DNA of 64,000 bases, taken from the NCBI RefSeq assembly GCF_003670115.1, contig NZ_QQTY01000002.1, positions 868,001 through 932,000 on the forward strand, in the 5' to 3' direction. Shown in pieces: positions 19,061-27,182 of the stretch. A program made the translations under genes and the position numbers. Source of the stretch: Natronorubrum halophilum (GTDB lineage: Archaea; Halobacteriota; Halobacteria; Halobacteriales; Natrialbaceae). The notes under the pieces were generated by a model. It worked only from the letters and a program-made list of their open reading frames with translations, did not search any database and had not been told where the DNA came from. The stretch's first letter is position 1, and each line of letters opens with the position of its first letter.

Positions 19061-19774
19061 ATGGCTACGGTTACGATCTGGAACGAGTTTCGACACGAAC
19101 GCGAAGACGAGGACGTTGCGGCCGTCTATCCCGACGGTATTCACGCGACGATCGCCGACGGGCTCGCCGCTCACGGCGACGGCGAGACCGCCCACGAGAT
19201 CCGTACCGCGACGCTCGAGGAACCCGAGCACGGCCTCACCGAGGACGTCCTCGAGGAGACCGACGTCCTGTTGTGGTGGGGTCACGAGGCTCACGACGAG
19301 GTCTCGCACGCGGTCGCCGAGCGGGTACAGGAGCGGGTCCTCGAGGGAATGGGGCTGATCGTCCTTCACTCCGGGCACTACTCGAAACCCTTCAAGCGGC
19401 TCATGGGGACCACCTGCAGCCTCCAGTACCGCGAGGACGGCGCGAAAGAGCGGCTGTGGGTCGTCGATCCCGGCCACCCGATCGTCGACGGCCTCGGCGA
19501 ATCCCTCGAGTTGCCGCGGACGGAGATGTACGGCGAGCCGTTCGACGTCCCCGAACCCGACCGATTGGTGTTCGTCAGCTGGTTCGAAGGCGGCGAGGTG
19601 TTCCGTAGCGGTTGTTGCTACCGGCGCGGGAGCGGGCGAATCTTCTACTTCCGACCGGGTCACGAGACGTATCCGATCTACGAGAACGACGACGTGAAGC
19701 GGGTGCTCCACAACGCCGTCGACTGGGCCGCTCCCAGGGACGGCGCGCCGCGGACGTTCGGCGAGCGGGAGTGA
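19061..19774 (+). CDS. ThuA domain protein
   Basis: 237 residues, whole-length ThuA fold (class I glutamine amidotransferase-like): [62 protein letters not shown] and the C-terminal [34 protein letters not shown]. ThuA proteins act on keto-disaccharides in trehalose-type utilisation. It is divergent from the Gfo/Idh/MocA dehydrogenase, with a 280 bp shared promoter region that includes a small dyad ACTGTC / GACAGT at 18929-18953. No ABC sugar transporter is adjacent. Confidence 0.92.
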   Translation: MATVTIWNEFRHEREDEDVAAVYPDGIHATIADGLAAHGDGETAHEIRTATLEEPEHGLTEDVLEETDVLLWWGHEAHDEVSHAVAERVQERVLEGMGLIVLHSGHYSKPFKRLMGTTCSLQYREDGAKERLWVVDPGHPIVDGLGESLELPRTEMYGEPFDVPEPDRLVFVSWFEGGEVFRSGCCYRRGSGRIFYFRPGHETYPIYENDDVKRVLHNAVDWAAPRDGAPRTFGERE

Positions 19775-19790
19775 CGATACCGGGTGGCGC

Positions 19791-21077
19791 TCACCCGCTT
19801 CGCTGCGTATCGACCAGTTCGACGGCGACCTCGAGGTCGACATCGGTCGCTGATTCCAGTCGGTCCCGAACGGCGTCGGCGAAGTCGGGCGGTTCCTGCT
19901 CTCCGGGCGGGCGCTCGACGAGAACGGTCACCGACGCACGGCCCCCGGTGTAGACGTCGACGAGTTCGTACTCGACGTTACTCTCCTGAAAGTACAGTTC
20001 CTCGTACTCCGGATCGTCGCTCATCGCCTCGAGTTCGGTCCGGACGTCGTGTTCGACCGCGGCGGTCTGATAGGTCCCGTAGGTGACGCCGCCGAGCACG
20101 ACCGAGAGCACGGCGATCGCGACGAGAATGACGACGATTCGCGAGCGCAACCGGCCGTAAACGTGACCGATCCGCTCCGTTCGGTGCGGGCGATACCCCG
20201 AGAGCCACAACAGGATCAGCGCGGTGAGGTTGATCGAGAGCACGTTCACGAGAACGAGCGTGCCGGCGGTGAGGACGACGGCCGGGTGTCCCCAGGCGAT
20301 ACCGAGTCCGGCGGTGGCAGCCGGCGGCACGAGTGCAACCGCGATGGCGACACCGACGAGCACCGAGCCGACGTTACGGACGAGACTGATGACACCGGCG
20401 ACGCCCGATCCGAGCGCGAGAAACAGCGCGAGGACGCTCGGCGTGATGCGTTCTCTGATCTCGGGAACCGTCGTGATGTCGAACCCCGGCGGGAGCAACA
20501 CCGTCCCCCGAAGCGCCCAGCCGATCACCGCAGCCGTCGCGACTGCGACAGCGATCCCGACCACCTGCAGGAAAATCCCTCGCCTCGCGAGCGCGTCGTC
20601 GTCGACGACGACGCCCACGCTCGCGGAGAGCGCCGGCCCCATCAGCGGTGCGACGACCATCGCACCGATGATGGTCGCTGCGGAATCGAGCAACAGGCCG
20701 GCCGTCGCGATGACGGTACTCACCACGAGCAAAATGAAGTACGTCGACGCGGCGGGCGCGAGATCCGCCGCCCGCGATTGGAGCTCTTCCCGAGAGATTC
20801 TGGTTCCGTCGAACTCGCGGTGTAGTTCGTCCGTTCGATCCGAGACGATCGTCTCCGCGGCCGTGACGACCGTGTACGCCTCTTCGTCGAGGCCGGCGGT
20901 TCGAAGCTCCGAGAGAAACGGCTCGACGGCGGCCGGCGGGACGGGAACCGAGACGAGTGCCTCGAACTCCCCGTGGTCCGTTTGTCGGGAAACGGTGTAA
21001 TCGACTCCCGTCGCCGTCGCCGTCTCGAGGACGAGGTCCAGATCGCCGCGTGGAACGAACACCTGAACGAGGCGCAT
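19791..21077 (-). CDS. DUF389/TIGR00341 family membrane protein
   Basis: 428 residues. Soluble N-terminal part (residues 1-105), starting RLVQVFVPRGDLDLVLETA, then a DUF389 membrane core with about six helices, including the conserved GAMVVAPLMGPALSASVG and LVRNVGSVLVGVAIAVALVPPAATAGLGIAWG, and a polar C-terminal domain (about 330-428). Full length for the family. The molecular function is unknown; it is an integral cytoplasmic membrane protein. It converges with the ThuA gene, 17 bp apart. Confidence 0.93.
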   Translation of the reverse strand: MRLVQVFVPRGDLDLVLETATATGVDYTVSRQTDHGEFEALVSVPVPPAAVEPFLSELRTAGLDEEAYTVVTAAETIVSDRTDELHREFDGTRISREELQSRAADLAPAASTYFILLVVSTVIATAGLLLDSAATIIGAMVVAPLMGPALSASVGVVVDDDALARRGIFLQVVGIAVAVATAAVIGWALRGTVLLPPGFDITTVPEIRERITPSVLALFLALGSGVAGVISLVRNVGSVLVGVAIAVALVPPAATAGLGIAWGHPAVVLTAGTLVLVNVLSINLTALILLWLSGYRPHRTERIGHVYGRLRSRIVVILVAIAVLSVVLGGVTYGTYQTAAVEHDVRTELEAMSDDPEYEELYFQESNVEYELVDVYTGGRASVTVLVERPPGEQEPPDFADAVRDRLESATDVDLEVAVELVDTQRSG

Positions 21078-21195
21078 AGGTTCCCTACGACGAAGACGGG
21101 TTTAGGATGTCGCCACGGGGTCGTGACTGTCCGGCCCCCGTGTTACTACCGTGCCCGTTCCCGTCGGAGCGCGACCGAGGGGACGCCGGGCGGCT

Positions 21196-21277
21196 ATAGT
21201 AACAACTGAAAGTCAATGCACACCTGATCGCACGACGGCTGTGCGATCGGTGTGTAAATCGTTTCAGTTGTTACTAT
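21196..21277. repeat. 82 bp palindromic dispersed repeat (MITE/REP-like), copy 2
   Basis: Perfect 16 bp terminal inverted repeats (ATAGTAACAACTGAAA / TTTCAGTTGTTACTAT) flank an inner hairpin ACACCTGATCGCAC / GTGCGATCGGTGT. It overlaps the last 14 bases of the eIF2B-like gene and provides its final three residues and stop codon. The related copy at 1128-1208 lies in the opposite orientation. Confidence 0.85.
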
Positions 21278-22127
21278 CGAACACCTGTCGACCGTCGTCC
21301 GTGACGACGCTCTCGAGCAGCGAGACCGGCGTCGCGTCGTAGTTCGGATTTTCGACGGCGAACCCTTCGGCGGGCTCCGGCATGACCTCGCTGCCCGGCC
21401 GAAACTCGTTTTCGAAGACGAATCCCTCGGTGATGATCTTCGACGCCGACCCGAGCACGGTCACCGGCACGTCGAGTTGCGCGGCCGTCGCCGCGATCGG
21501 GAACGTCCCGACGCGGTTGTACAGCGTGTCCTCGACGATGCAGTCCATGCCGACGACGACGCGATCGCACTCCTCGAGGTAGACGCCGTTCGCGCTGTCG
21601 GTGATGAGCGTCGTTTCGATCCCCTCGATGTCGGCGAGCGCCCGCGCCGTCTTCCGGCCGATGTAACGCGGTCTGGCCTCCGTGACGTACACCTCGAAGC
21701 TCTTCCCGTCCGCGACCGCCCGCTCGAGGGCCTCGAGCACCGTCGAGGAGTAGTCGTGGGTCAGCAGCGTCGCGCCGTCCGCGAGGAATTCGGCGGCGTT
21801 TTCGGCGGCCAGCCGCTTGCCGGCTTCGACCCGCGAGACGACCTCGTCGATCTTCTCTCGGGTGTGTCGCTTCGCCGCCTCGACGCTGTCGTGGTCGGCG
21901 TCGGTGACGTCGTCGACGACCTCCCGGACCGCGTTCTGCAGTGACGCGTGGGACGGGTTCGCCCGCCGCAGCACGGAGCCGTTGCGCTCGAGCGAGCGCG
22001 TGTACTCCTCGACGGTAGCAAACTCCCGGTCGACAAGCTCCTCGAGGGCCTGCGTCGCGTGTACGGCCACAACCGAGGAGCTGTGGGTCTGCATCTCCTG
22101 GATTTCCTCGACCGTCTCGTCGATCAT
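21264..22127 (-). CDS. eIF2B-like / ribose-1,5-bisphosphate isomerase family protein
   Basis: 287 residues with the IF-2B fold: GATLLTHDYSSTVLEALERA, VYVTEARPRYIGRKTARALADIEGI, GMDCIVEDTLYNRVGTFPIAATAAQLDVPVTVLGSASKI. Archaeal members include true eIF2B-like proteins and ribose-1,5-bisphosphate isomerases of the AMP pathway; this one lacks the long conserved N-terminal part of full-length isomerases, so eIF2B-like is the safer call. The C-terminal residues SNN and the stop lie inside the 82 bp palindromic repeat, so the natural terminus has probably been replaced. Confidence 0.85.
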   Translation of the reverse strand: MIDETVEEIQEMQTHSSSVVAVHATQALEELVDREFATVEEYTRSLERNGSVLRRANPSHASLQNAVREVVDDVTDADHDSVEAAKRHTREKIDEVVSRVEAGKRLAAENAAEFLADGATLLTHDYSSTVLEALERAVADGKSFEVYVTEARPRYIGRKTARALADIEGIETTLITDSANGVYLEECDRVVVGMDCIVEDTLYNRVGTFPIAATAAQLDVPVTVLGSASKIITEGFVFENEFRPGSEVMPEPAEGFAVENPNYDATPVSLLESVVTDDGRQVFDSNN

Positions 22128-22190
22128 ACCTGCATGGATTCCCGTCAGCGCAAAAGGTGTTCCGGGTGCCGTCAGCGGCCGTGACCGTCC

Positions 22191-22517
22191 TCACTCGCGC
22201 GATTCGAACCCGAAGGTGCGCTGTAGTTCGGTTCCGATTCGGTCGGTGAGTTCCTCGAGAACGACGTCGAACTGGTCGTGGTCAGCAACCGAACCGACGC
22301 GAGCCCGGACGTCGTCGGGGAGTTCGACGCGGAACTCGCCGTCTCCGACGTAGAACGGCTCGCTCTCGCTCAGTACCTTGCGGTCGATGGCGCGGAGCAC
22401 CGTCGAATCGTACCGGCCGTGGAGTTGCTGATAGGCGTTCGAGTACGCCGCCTCGAGTTCCTCGAAGTAGTGTACGTACTTCTCCGCCTCGAACGTCTCG
22501 GGATCGAACTCGGTCAT
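22191..22517 (-). CDS. DUF5783-like conserved haloarchaeal protein
   Basis: 108 residues from the ATG at 22517 (TEFDPETFEAEKYVHYFEELEAAYSNAYQQLHGRYDS). Segments VLSESEPFYVGDGEFRVELPDDV and VVLEELTDRIGTELQRTFGF match the small acidic haloarchaeal family I know as DUF5783. Longer upstream translation is not conserved in character (Ser/Arg/Cys-rich) and is rejected. Function unknown; 60 bp downstream of it begins the eIF2B-like gene on the same strand. Confidence 0.75.
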   Translation of the reverse strand: MTEFDPETFEAEKYVHYFEELEAAYSNAYQQLHGRYDSTVLRAIDRKVLSESEPFYVGDGEFRVELPDDVRARVGSVADHDQFDVVLEELTDRIGTELQRTFGFESRE

Positions 22518-22920
22518 GGTCGATCGTGTGGCGGCGTGCGGGTAAACGGTTCGGGACGGCTTTGGAACGTGACACTCGTCCGGCGTGTTGCTCGAGAACG
22601 GATCGCTCGTGGAACGCGAGTCTCGTCCGACGTATTGCTCGAGGACAGATCGTTCGCGGAACGTGTTGCTATCCTGGCAACGGGGATTGCCACATCCTCC
22701 CCAACCGATTCGTTCGCTCGCGCTCACGGCTACGCCGTTCGCGTCCGCGGCGCTACGCGCCGCGCTCTCGCTCACTCATCCCTCGCGCAGCGTCGTCGAC
22801 CGCCCTCGCGTTCGCTCAGACGGTCGGCAGCGCGCGCCACCGCACGACGGGTGTCAACGGGCGTCGCCTTCCGGTACTCGCGACCGCAGACTTACGTCCT
22901 CGAGTCGCCTAGCTCCGTCG
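22518..22920. other. 403 bp intergenic region with imperfect repeats
   Basis: Holds the 47 bp tandem repeat at 22575-22668, followed by a very GC-rich stretch (22700-22850) in which GTTCGCTCGCGCTCAC-type words recur. No reading frame has a credible start and codon usage. Probably the debris of an old insertion plus the promoter of the 22921 gene. Confidence 0.4.
22575..22668. repeat. two-copy 47 bp imperfect tandem repeat
   Basis: A unit starting CTCGTCCGGCGTGTTGCTCG at 22575 is repeated at 22622 as CTCGTCCGACGTATTGCTCG; each unit ends in GGAACGCG / GGAACGTG. The bases just before the first unit (GGAACGTGACA) look like the end of a third, partial unit. Confidence 0.6.
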
Positions 22921-23244
22921 ATGACCGTCACCGTCCGCTACACCTGTCCCCACTGTAACGCCGTCGTGAGCCTCGAGCGACCGCCGGACCTGGCGGACCG
23001 GTCGGTCACCAAACTCCGGCAGCCGGGGTGGGAGTACGCGAAGCCGGACGACGCTGACCGGGAATCCGCCGACGGCGTCGCGTTCGTCTGCGGCGAGGAC
23101 GGACCGGTCACCGACCTCGAGGGGGAGCCGATCGAGGGCTGCGGCCGACCGTTTTACCTGAACTTCGTCCGCTACGAGCAGGGCGTCGAACTCGAGCCGA
23201 ACCCGCCGACCTACGGCGGTCCACGCTTCGATTTCGAGGGGTAG
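22921..23244 (+). CDS. small zinc-binding-like hypothetical protein
   Basis: 107 residues. N-terminal YTCPHCNAVVSLERPPDL is a CPxC knuckle; a second pair of cysteines (FVCGEDGP... and EGCGRPFYLNFVRYEQG) could complete a zinc ribbon. The rest is acidic with a Pro-rich end NPPTYGGPRFDFEG. Start is ATG at 22921. It lies 62 bp upstream of the Mrp/ApbC gene in the same direction and may be cotranscribed. No function is assigned. Confidence 0.75.
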   Translation: MTVTVRYTCPHCNAVVSLERPPDLADRSVTKLRQPGWEYAKPDDADRESADGVAFVCGEDGPVTDLEGEPIEGCGRPFYLNFVRYEQGVELEPNPPTYGGPRFDFEG

Positions 23245-23306
23245 CGCTCGCGACGGCCGCTCCGTTCGAACACAACCCTTTTCGACGCTGGGAAGCACGT
23301 ACTGAC

Positions 23307-24383
23307 ATGGACGAAGCCGCCGTTCGCGACCGCCTCCGGACGGTCGAAGATCCGGAACTCGGCGACGATATCGTGTCGCTCGGACTTCTCAACGACGTTA
23401 GCGTCGACGGCGAGCACGTCGACATCGATCTCGCGCTCGGTGCACCGTACTCGCCGACCGAAAGCAACATCGCCGGCGAGATCCGCGAACTGCTCATCGA
23501 GGACGGCCTCGAGCCGGATCTCTCGGCGAGCATTCCCGACCGCGACGATTTCAGCGGCGAGGATCAGGTGCTGCCGAACGTCAAGAACGTCATCGCCGTC
23601 TCCTCAGGGAAGGGCGGCGTCGGGAAGTCGACGGTCGCGGTCAATCTCGCCGCCGGGCTCTCGCAGCTGGGCGCGCAGGTCGGCCTCTTCGACGCCGACG
23701 TGTACGGCCCGAACGTGCCGCGGATGGTCGACGCCGACGAGCCGCCGATGGCGACCGAGGACGAAACCCTCGTCCCGCCGGAGAAGTACGGCGTGAAGCT
23801 GATGAGCATGGCCTTCCTGACCGGCGAGGACGACCCGGTTATCTGGCGCGGCCCGATGGTCCACAAGGTCATCACGCAACTCACCGAGGACGTCGAGTGG
23901 GGACACCTCGACTACCTCGTCATCGACCTTCCGCCGGGGACCGGCGACACCCAACTCACGATGCTCCAGACCATGCCCGTCACGGGTGCCGTCATCGTCA
24001 CGACGCCACAGGACGTCGCTTTAGACGACGCCCGGAAGGGCCTCGAGATGTTCGCCAAACACGACACCGTCGTTCTCGGTATCGCGGAGAACATGTCGAC
24101 GTTCGCCTGTCCCGACTGCGGCGGCGAACACGACATCTTCGGCTCCGGCGGCGGCCGGGAGTTCGCCGACACCCACGAGATGCCGTTCCTGGGCTCGATC
24201 CCGCTCGATCCGGCCGTCCGCGAGGGCGGCGACGGCGGCAAGCCGACCGTTCTCGAGGACGGTACCGACACCGGCGACGCCTTCCGGACGATCACCGAGA
24301 ACGTCGCGAACAACACGGGGATCGTCCACCGACGCGGCGTCTCGCAGGGCAGACGAAGCGAGGCCGCTTCGCCCGATCGATGA
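23307..24383 (+). CDS. apbC: Mrp/ApbC Fe-S carrier P-loop ATPase
   Basis: 358 residues. Residues 1-85 form a MIP18/DUF59 domain (EAAVRDRLRTVEDPELGDDIVSLGLLNDVSVDG). Then a deviant-Walker ParA-type ATPase: VSSGKGGVGKSTVAVNLAAGL, Walker B YLVIDLPPGTGDTQLT, and the cluster-binding pair in STFACPDCGGEHDIFGSGGG. Such proteins dimerise around an Fe-S cluster and pass it to target enzymes. The C-terminus is followed by the next gene with an ATGA overlap, so the two are translated together. Confidence 0.95.
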   Translation: MDEAAVRDRLRTVEDPELGDDIVSLGLLNDVSVDGEHVDIDLALGAPYSPTESNIAGEIRELLIEDGLEPDLSASIPDRDDFSGEDQVLPNVKNVIAVSSGKGGVGKSTVAVNLAAGLSQLGAQVGLFDADVYGPNVPRMVDADEPPMATEDETLVPPEKYGVKLMSMAFLTGEDDPVIWRGPMVHKVITQLTEDVEWGHLDYLVIDLPPGTGDTQLTMLQTMPVTGAVIVTTPQDVALDDARKGLEMFAKHDTVVLGIAENMSTFACPDCGGEHDIFGSGGGREFADTHEMPFLGSIPLDPAVREGGDGGKPTVLEDGTDTGDAFRTITENVANNTGIVHRRGVSQGRRSEAASPDR

Positions 24384-24637
24384 CCGCTGACGGCGACGGA
24401 ACCGAGGGCGAGGCGGACGCCGACCCCGCGTTCGACGCCGACCCCGAACGCGTCGCGCTCCTCCGCGCCGTCGCCGACGACGTCCGCGGCGAGACCAGCG
24501 AGAGCAAACAGCTCGCGAACATCCTGTACCGGACCAGCGACCTCTACGATCCCGACGAGGAGACCACTCCCGAGGAGATCGTCCGCAACGTCAAATTCAT
24601 TCTCGAGGTCAACGAGCGCGGCGGACTCGGCCGATGA
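24380..24637 (+). CDS. small acidic protein coupled to ApbC
   Basis: 85 residues, ATG overlapping the apbC stop (ATGA). Very acidic first 20 residues, then a helical region RVALLRAVADDVRGETSESKQLANILYRTSDLYDPDEETTPEEIVRNVKFILEV. Conserved-looking and with good codon bias; no cofactor motif or cysteine. The coupling suggests a helper or partner role with the Fe-S carrier, but this is an inference from position alone. Confidence 0.8.
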   Translation: MTADGDGTEGEADADPAFDADPERVALLRAVADDVRGETSESKQLANILYRTSDLYDPDEETTPEEIVRNVKFILEVNERGGLGR

Positions 24638-24763
24638 GCGGTCGACCGAGTCCGTTTTTACCGATCCGATCGTGGCTCGAGTGCCAGGCGCGTCACTTTT
24701 GCGGTCCCGCGGCCACACTCGAATGTGGGCGCAAATCACCGATCTCGAGCGAACCCCTACGGC

Positions 24764-25396
24764 ATGGACGAGGAGTGTCGGAACTGTCCGGCGCTCTGTG
24801 AGACGCGGACGCAAGTTGTCCACGGCTACGGCGACGTGGGCGCTGATTTCCTGTTCGTCGGCGAGCGACCGAGCGAGCGCGCGGACGAGATCGGCGTGCC
24901 GTTTGCAGCCCCCGATAGCGGCGCGGGCGGAGCTACCGGCGACCGCGGTGGTGACGCGGGGACCAGCCTTCGGCGGATGCTCGAACGGCTGGGGCTCTGT
25001 GATTCGACTTCGCCGCCGGACCGACCCGTCCTCGAGAACGTCTTTCTGACGAACCTCACGCGCTGTCGCGATCCCGATCGGAAGCCGACCGACGAGGAGA
25101 TAGGTAACTGCGATCCCTACCTCAACGCCGAGATTCGAATGATCAACCCCGAGATTCTCGTCCCCGTCGGCGAGCGAGCGCTGGCGGCGCTCGGAGCCGA
25201 GCACACGACGACGCCGGTCGACGAACTCGACCTGTCGACGGCCCACGCGACGCGGATCCGCGGCCGCGGGTTCGAACTCGTTCCCATGATCGACCCGCGG
25301 GCGCAGTCCGACGAGCAGACCCAGGCCTGGCTCGAGAGCTTCGTGGAGCTCATGGCGTCGGACTACCGACAGACGAAGGGACAGCGAGATCGGTGA
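24764..25396 (+). CDS. diverged family 4-like uracil-DNA glycosylase
   Basis: 210 residues from the ATG at 24764. The N-terminus EECRNCPALCETRTQVVHGYGDVGADFLFVGERPSERADEIGVPF has the Fe-S type cysteines (Cys4, Cys7, Cys11) and motif A region of family 4/5 UDGs, though GERPSE replaces GEGPGE. Two more cysteines near residues 101 and 116 (NLTRCRDPDRKP, GNCDPYLNAEI) could complete a 4Fe-4S cluster. The expected His-Pro-Ser motif near the C-terminus is replaced by MIDPRAQ. Its base specificity, or even whether it is catalytic, is therefore open. A TnpB element begins immediately after its stop codon. Confidence 0.85.
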   Translation: MDEECRNCPALCETRTQVVHGYGDVGADFLFVGERPSERADEIGVPFAAPDSGAGGATGDRGGDAGTSLRRMLERLGLCDSTSPPDRPVLENVFLTNLTRCRDPDRKPTDEEIGNCDPYLNAEIRMINPEILVPVGERALAALGAEHTTTPVDELDLSTAHATRIRGRGFELVPMIDPRAQSDEQTQAWLESFVELMASDYRQTKGQRDR

Positions 25397-25520
25397 ACTA
25401 CCCCACCCTACCGCTCGCCTGACGGCTCGCGCCTGAGGGTGGGGCTTCCTGTTTCAACGACGCGCTTTGCATCCACAACCGAGGACACAGGGAGCGCAGT
25501 CTCCACAGGCGTTGATTCGG
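25380..25520 (-). ncRNA. putative TnpB guide (omega) RNA scaffold
   Basis: In TnpB elements the guide RNA overlaps the 3' end of tnpB and continues through the right end into flanking DNA. Here the right-end hairpin (CCCCACCCT / AGGGTGGGG, 25401-25444) sits across the tnpB stop codon, and the flanking bases below 25400 would be the guide. Limits are inferred, not mapped. Confidence 0.4.
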
Positions 25521-26628
25521 AGCGTCCCGCTCCTAACTGCTCGATACCACGAGAAAGAATGTTCCACGCCGCGTTTGCGTCTCTATCCGCCTCGAACCCA
25601 CACGCCGGACACGAGTGTTCACGGACCCACAGAGGCTTGTCCGTCGAAACGCCGCAGGACGCGCACTCTTTGGTCGTTCCGCGTGGGTTCACGGCGACGA
25701 AGTGCGTTCTTTCCCGCTCACACTTGTATTCGAGCATCCGCAGGAACGTCCCCCACGCCGCACCTGCTCGATTGCGAGAGTTGCCCGGCAGTTCGACCAA
25801 GCCCTTCGCGTCCAAGTCTTCGACTGTCACAAGGTCGTACTCGCGGGCGTAGTAGTTCGAGAGCTTGTGGAGGAAGTCACGACGCTTTCGCTTGAGGTCG
25901 GCGTGACGCTCGGCTACGACTCGACGCTGTTTCTCCCAATTCGCGGAACCGTGTTCCTTTCGTGAGAGGTCGCGTTGAGCGCGTTCCAACCGCTCGCGTT
26001 CGTCGGACAGGTTGAGGGATTCGACCACCGTGCCGTCGGTGTCGTGAGCGTACTTGAGAATCCCCACGTCGATACCGACGCACTGATCAGGATTCTCCGG
26101 TTTCGCAGGCGAGTCGTCGGGCGTCTCGACACCGAGGATAGCGTACCACTTGCCGGTGGGTTCCTGCTTGACCGTGACGGTCTTTATCTCGGCGTCTTCA
26201 GGTAGGTAGCGGTGGAAGGTGAGCGGGATTTCTCCAAGTTTCGAGAGCCACAGTTTGGTCCGACCGCTCGTGTTCTTGAGCTTGAAGCCGGATTGACTGT
26301 AAGTGAAACTGCGGTACTCGCCCGGTGCTTTCCACTTGAGTTGGCCGACGCGGTAGCCATTCTCTTTGCGACCGCGAAGCGTCGAGAGATTGTCGTACAA
26401 CCGCTGAACGACTTTCTGAAGGACCTTCGAGTGAACGCTTTTCAGGTCGCTCCACCACTTCTTGAGACTCGACAAAAGTTTCTGCTCGGAGTATGCAGAG
26501 GTGTCGTCGGTGCGGTTGAGTCGGTGGAGGAAGTGGTTGTAGACCTGTCTACAGGTATCGACGGTCCACGCTAACTGCTCTTCGAGAGTGTCGGACGGTC
26601 GGAGTCGATACCTGTAGTTGTAGTTCAT
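25408..26628 (-). CDS. tnpB: TnpB RNA-guided endonuclease (IS1341-type)
   Basis: 406 residues, apparently intact. N-terminal helical/WED region (YNYRYRLRPSDTLEEQLAWTVDTCRQVYN), then RuvC-like nuclease: first Asp in CVGIDVGILKYAHD, Glu in DLVTVEDLDAKGL, last Asp in EADRDANAAWNIL. The zinc finger between them (CASCGVSTDKPLWVREHSCPACG) has all four Cys. TnpB cuts DNA matching its guide RNA next to a short TAM and so helps the element persist. The stop codon lies inside the right-end hairpin. The DUF2080 gene lies 8 bp upstream. Confidence 0.95.
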   Translation of the reverse strand: MNYNYRYRLRPSDTLEEQLAWTVDTCRQVYNHFLHRLNRTDDTSAYSEQKLLSSLKKWWSDLKSVHSKVLQKVVQRLYDNLSTLRGRKENGYRVGQLKWKAPGEYRSFTYSQSGFKLKNTSGRTKLWLSKLGEIPLTFHRYLPEDAEIKTVTVKQEPTGKWYAILGVETPDDSPAKPENPDQCVGIDVGILKYAHDTDGTVVESLNLSDERERLERAQRDLSRKEHGSANWEKQRRVVAERHADLKRKRRDFLHKLSNYYAREYDLVTVEDLDAKGLVELPGNSRNRAGAAWGTFLRMLEYKCERERTHFVAVNPRGTTKECASCGVSTDKPLWVREHSCPACGFEADRDANAAWNILSRGIEQLGAGRSESTPVETALPVSSVVDAKRVVETGSPTLRREPSGER

Positions 26629-26636
26629 CGGTGGTG

Positions 26637-26777
26637 CTACTCGTCAGGCTCGGTCGTTCGGACGACTTTCACGTCTGCGCCACGCCACCGTTTCGGGACG
26701 AGAACGTGAGCGCCGTTGCCGGTTGCTTTGGCCGTCCCGTCGATGACTTCGTGGCCTTCGATTTCATGTCTATCCAT
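26637..26777 (-). CDS. DUF2080 family transposon-associated small protein
   Basis: 46 residues (DRHEIEGHEVIDGTAKATGN, then GAHVLVPKRWRGADVKVVRTTEPDE), matching the DUF2080 family that in haloarchaea precedes tnpB. The VLVPKRWRG segment resembles an AbrB/SpoVT-type swapped-hairpin or small DNA/RNA-binding strand. It stops 8 bp before the tnpB ATG on the same strand, so it should be cotranscribed. It may regulate or assist the transposon genes; this is not established. Confidence 0.85.
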   Translation of the reverse strand: MDRHEIEGHEVIDGTAKATGNGAHVLVPKRWRGADVKVVRTTEPDE

Positions 26778-26942
26778 CACCTGTGTTTACACCTCGTTTC
26801 AACATAAAGGTGGTGGTGGGCCTGTGGGCCGAGTGTCGAACGTGTTTGAGAACCGTGCAGCGCTGTATCCCCTCCCTACTCGCTCCCTTCGGTCACTCGT
26901 TGAGGAAGGGGGCTTAGCGCCTCAATTCAGGTAAGAAACCGA

Positions 26943-27182
26943 CTACCAGTAGGGTCCGGCGCGCCACCGCCTGGACCGCGCACCGAGGATGACCAATCCG
27001 CCGACGAAGGCGACTGTGATCACGAGAACGCCGATCGTCGGCGCGAAGTACTCGCCGCCCGTCTCGAACAGATAGCTGTCGACGAAACTCCAGAGCCCGA
27101 GCGTCGCCAAGCCGGCGACGATCAGGACCCCGAGAAGTCCGACCGACCGCGGGATCGACCGCGTTACTGATTGTTCGTCCAT
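26943..27182 (-). CDS. small two-helix membrane protein
   Basis: 79 residues from ATG 27182 (DEQSVTRSIPRSVGLLGVLIVAG). Two hydrophobic helices at about residues 14-32 and 45-66, separated by an acidic-aromatic loop (FVDSYLFETGGEYFAP), then a basic tail RSRRWRAGPYW. Positive-inside distribution gives both ends in the cytoplasm. Unknown function. Its 3' end touches the left end of the TnpB element. Confidence 0.75.
   Translation of the reverse strand: MDEQSVTRSIPRSVGLLGVLIVAGLATLGLWSFVDSYLFETGGEYFAPTIGVLVITVAFVGGLVILGARSRRWRAGPYW

Larger units (their letters stand above)
25398..26935 (-). mobile_element. IS200/IS605-group element with TnpB but no TnpA (IS1341 type)
   Basis: Right end hairpin at 25401-25444 (9 bp perfect stem) and left end hairpin at 26869-26911 (CCCCTCCCT / AGGAAGGGG, 8 of 9 pairs) bound a unit with a small DUF2080 gene followed by tnpB. 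It sits between the stop codons of two convergent genes (25396 and 26943), so it disrupts neither. Without TnpA it can move only with help in trans. Exact ends are estimated from the hairpins. Confidence 0.8.

Noticed and set aside
23912-25246. 444-codon minus-strand frame across apbC and the UDG gene
   Set aside because: Composition is antisense-like and it overlaps two recognised genes.
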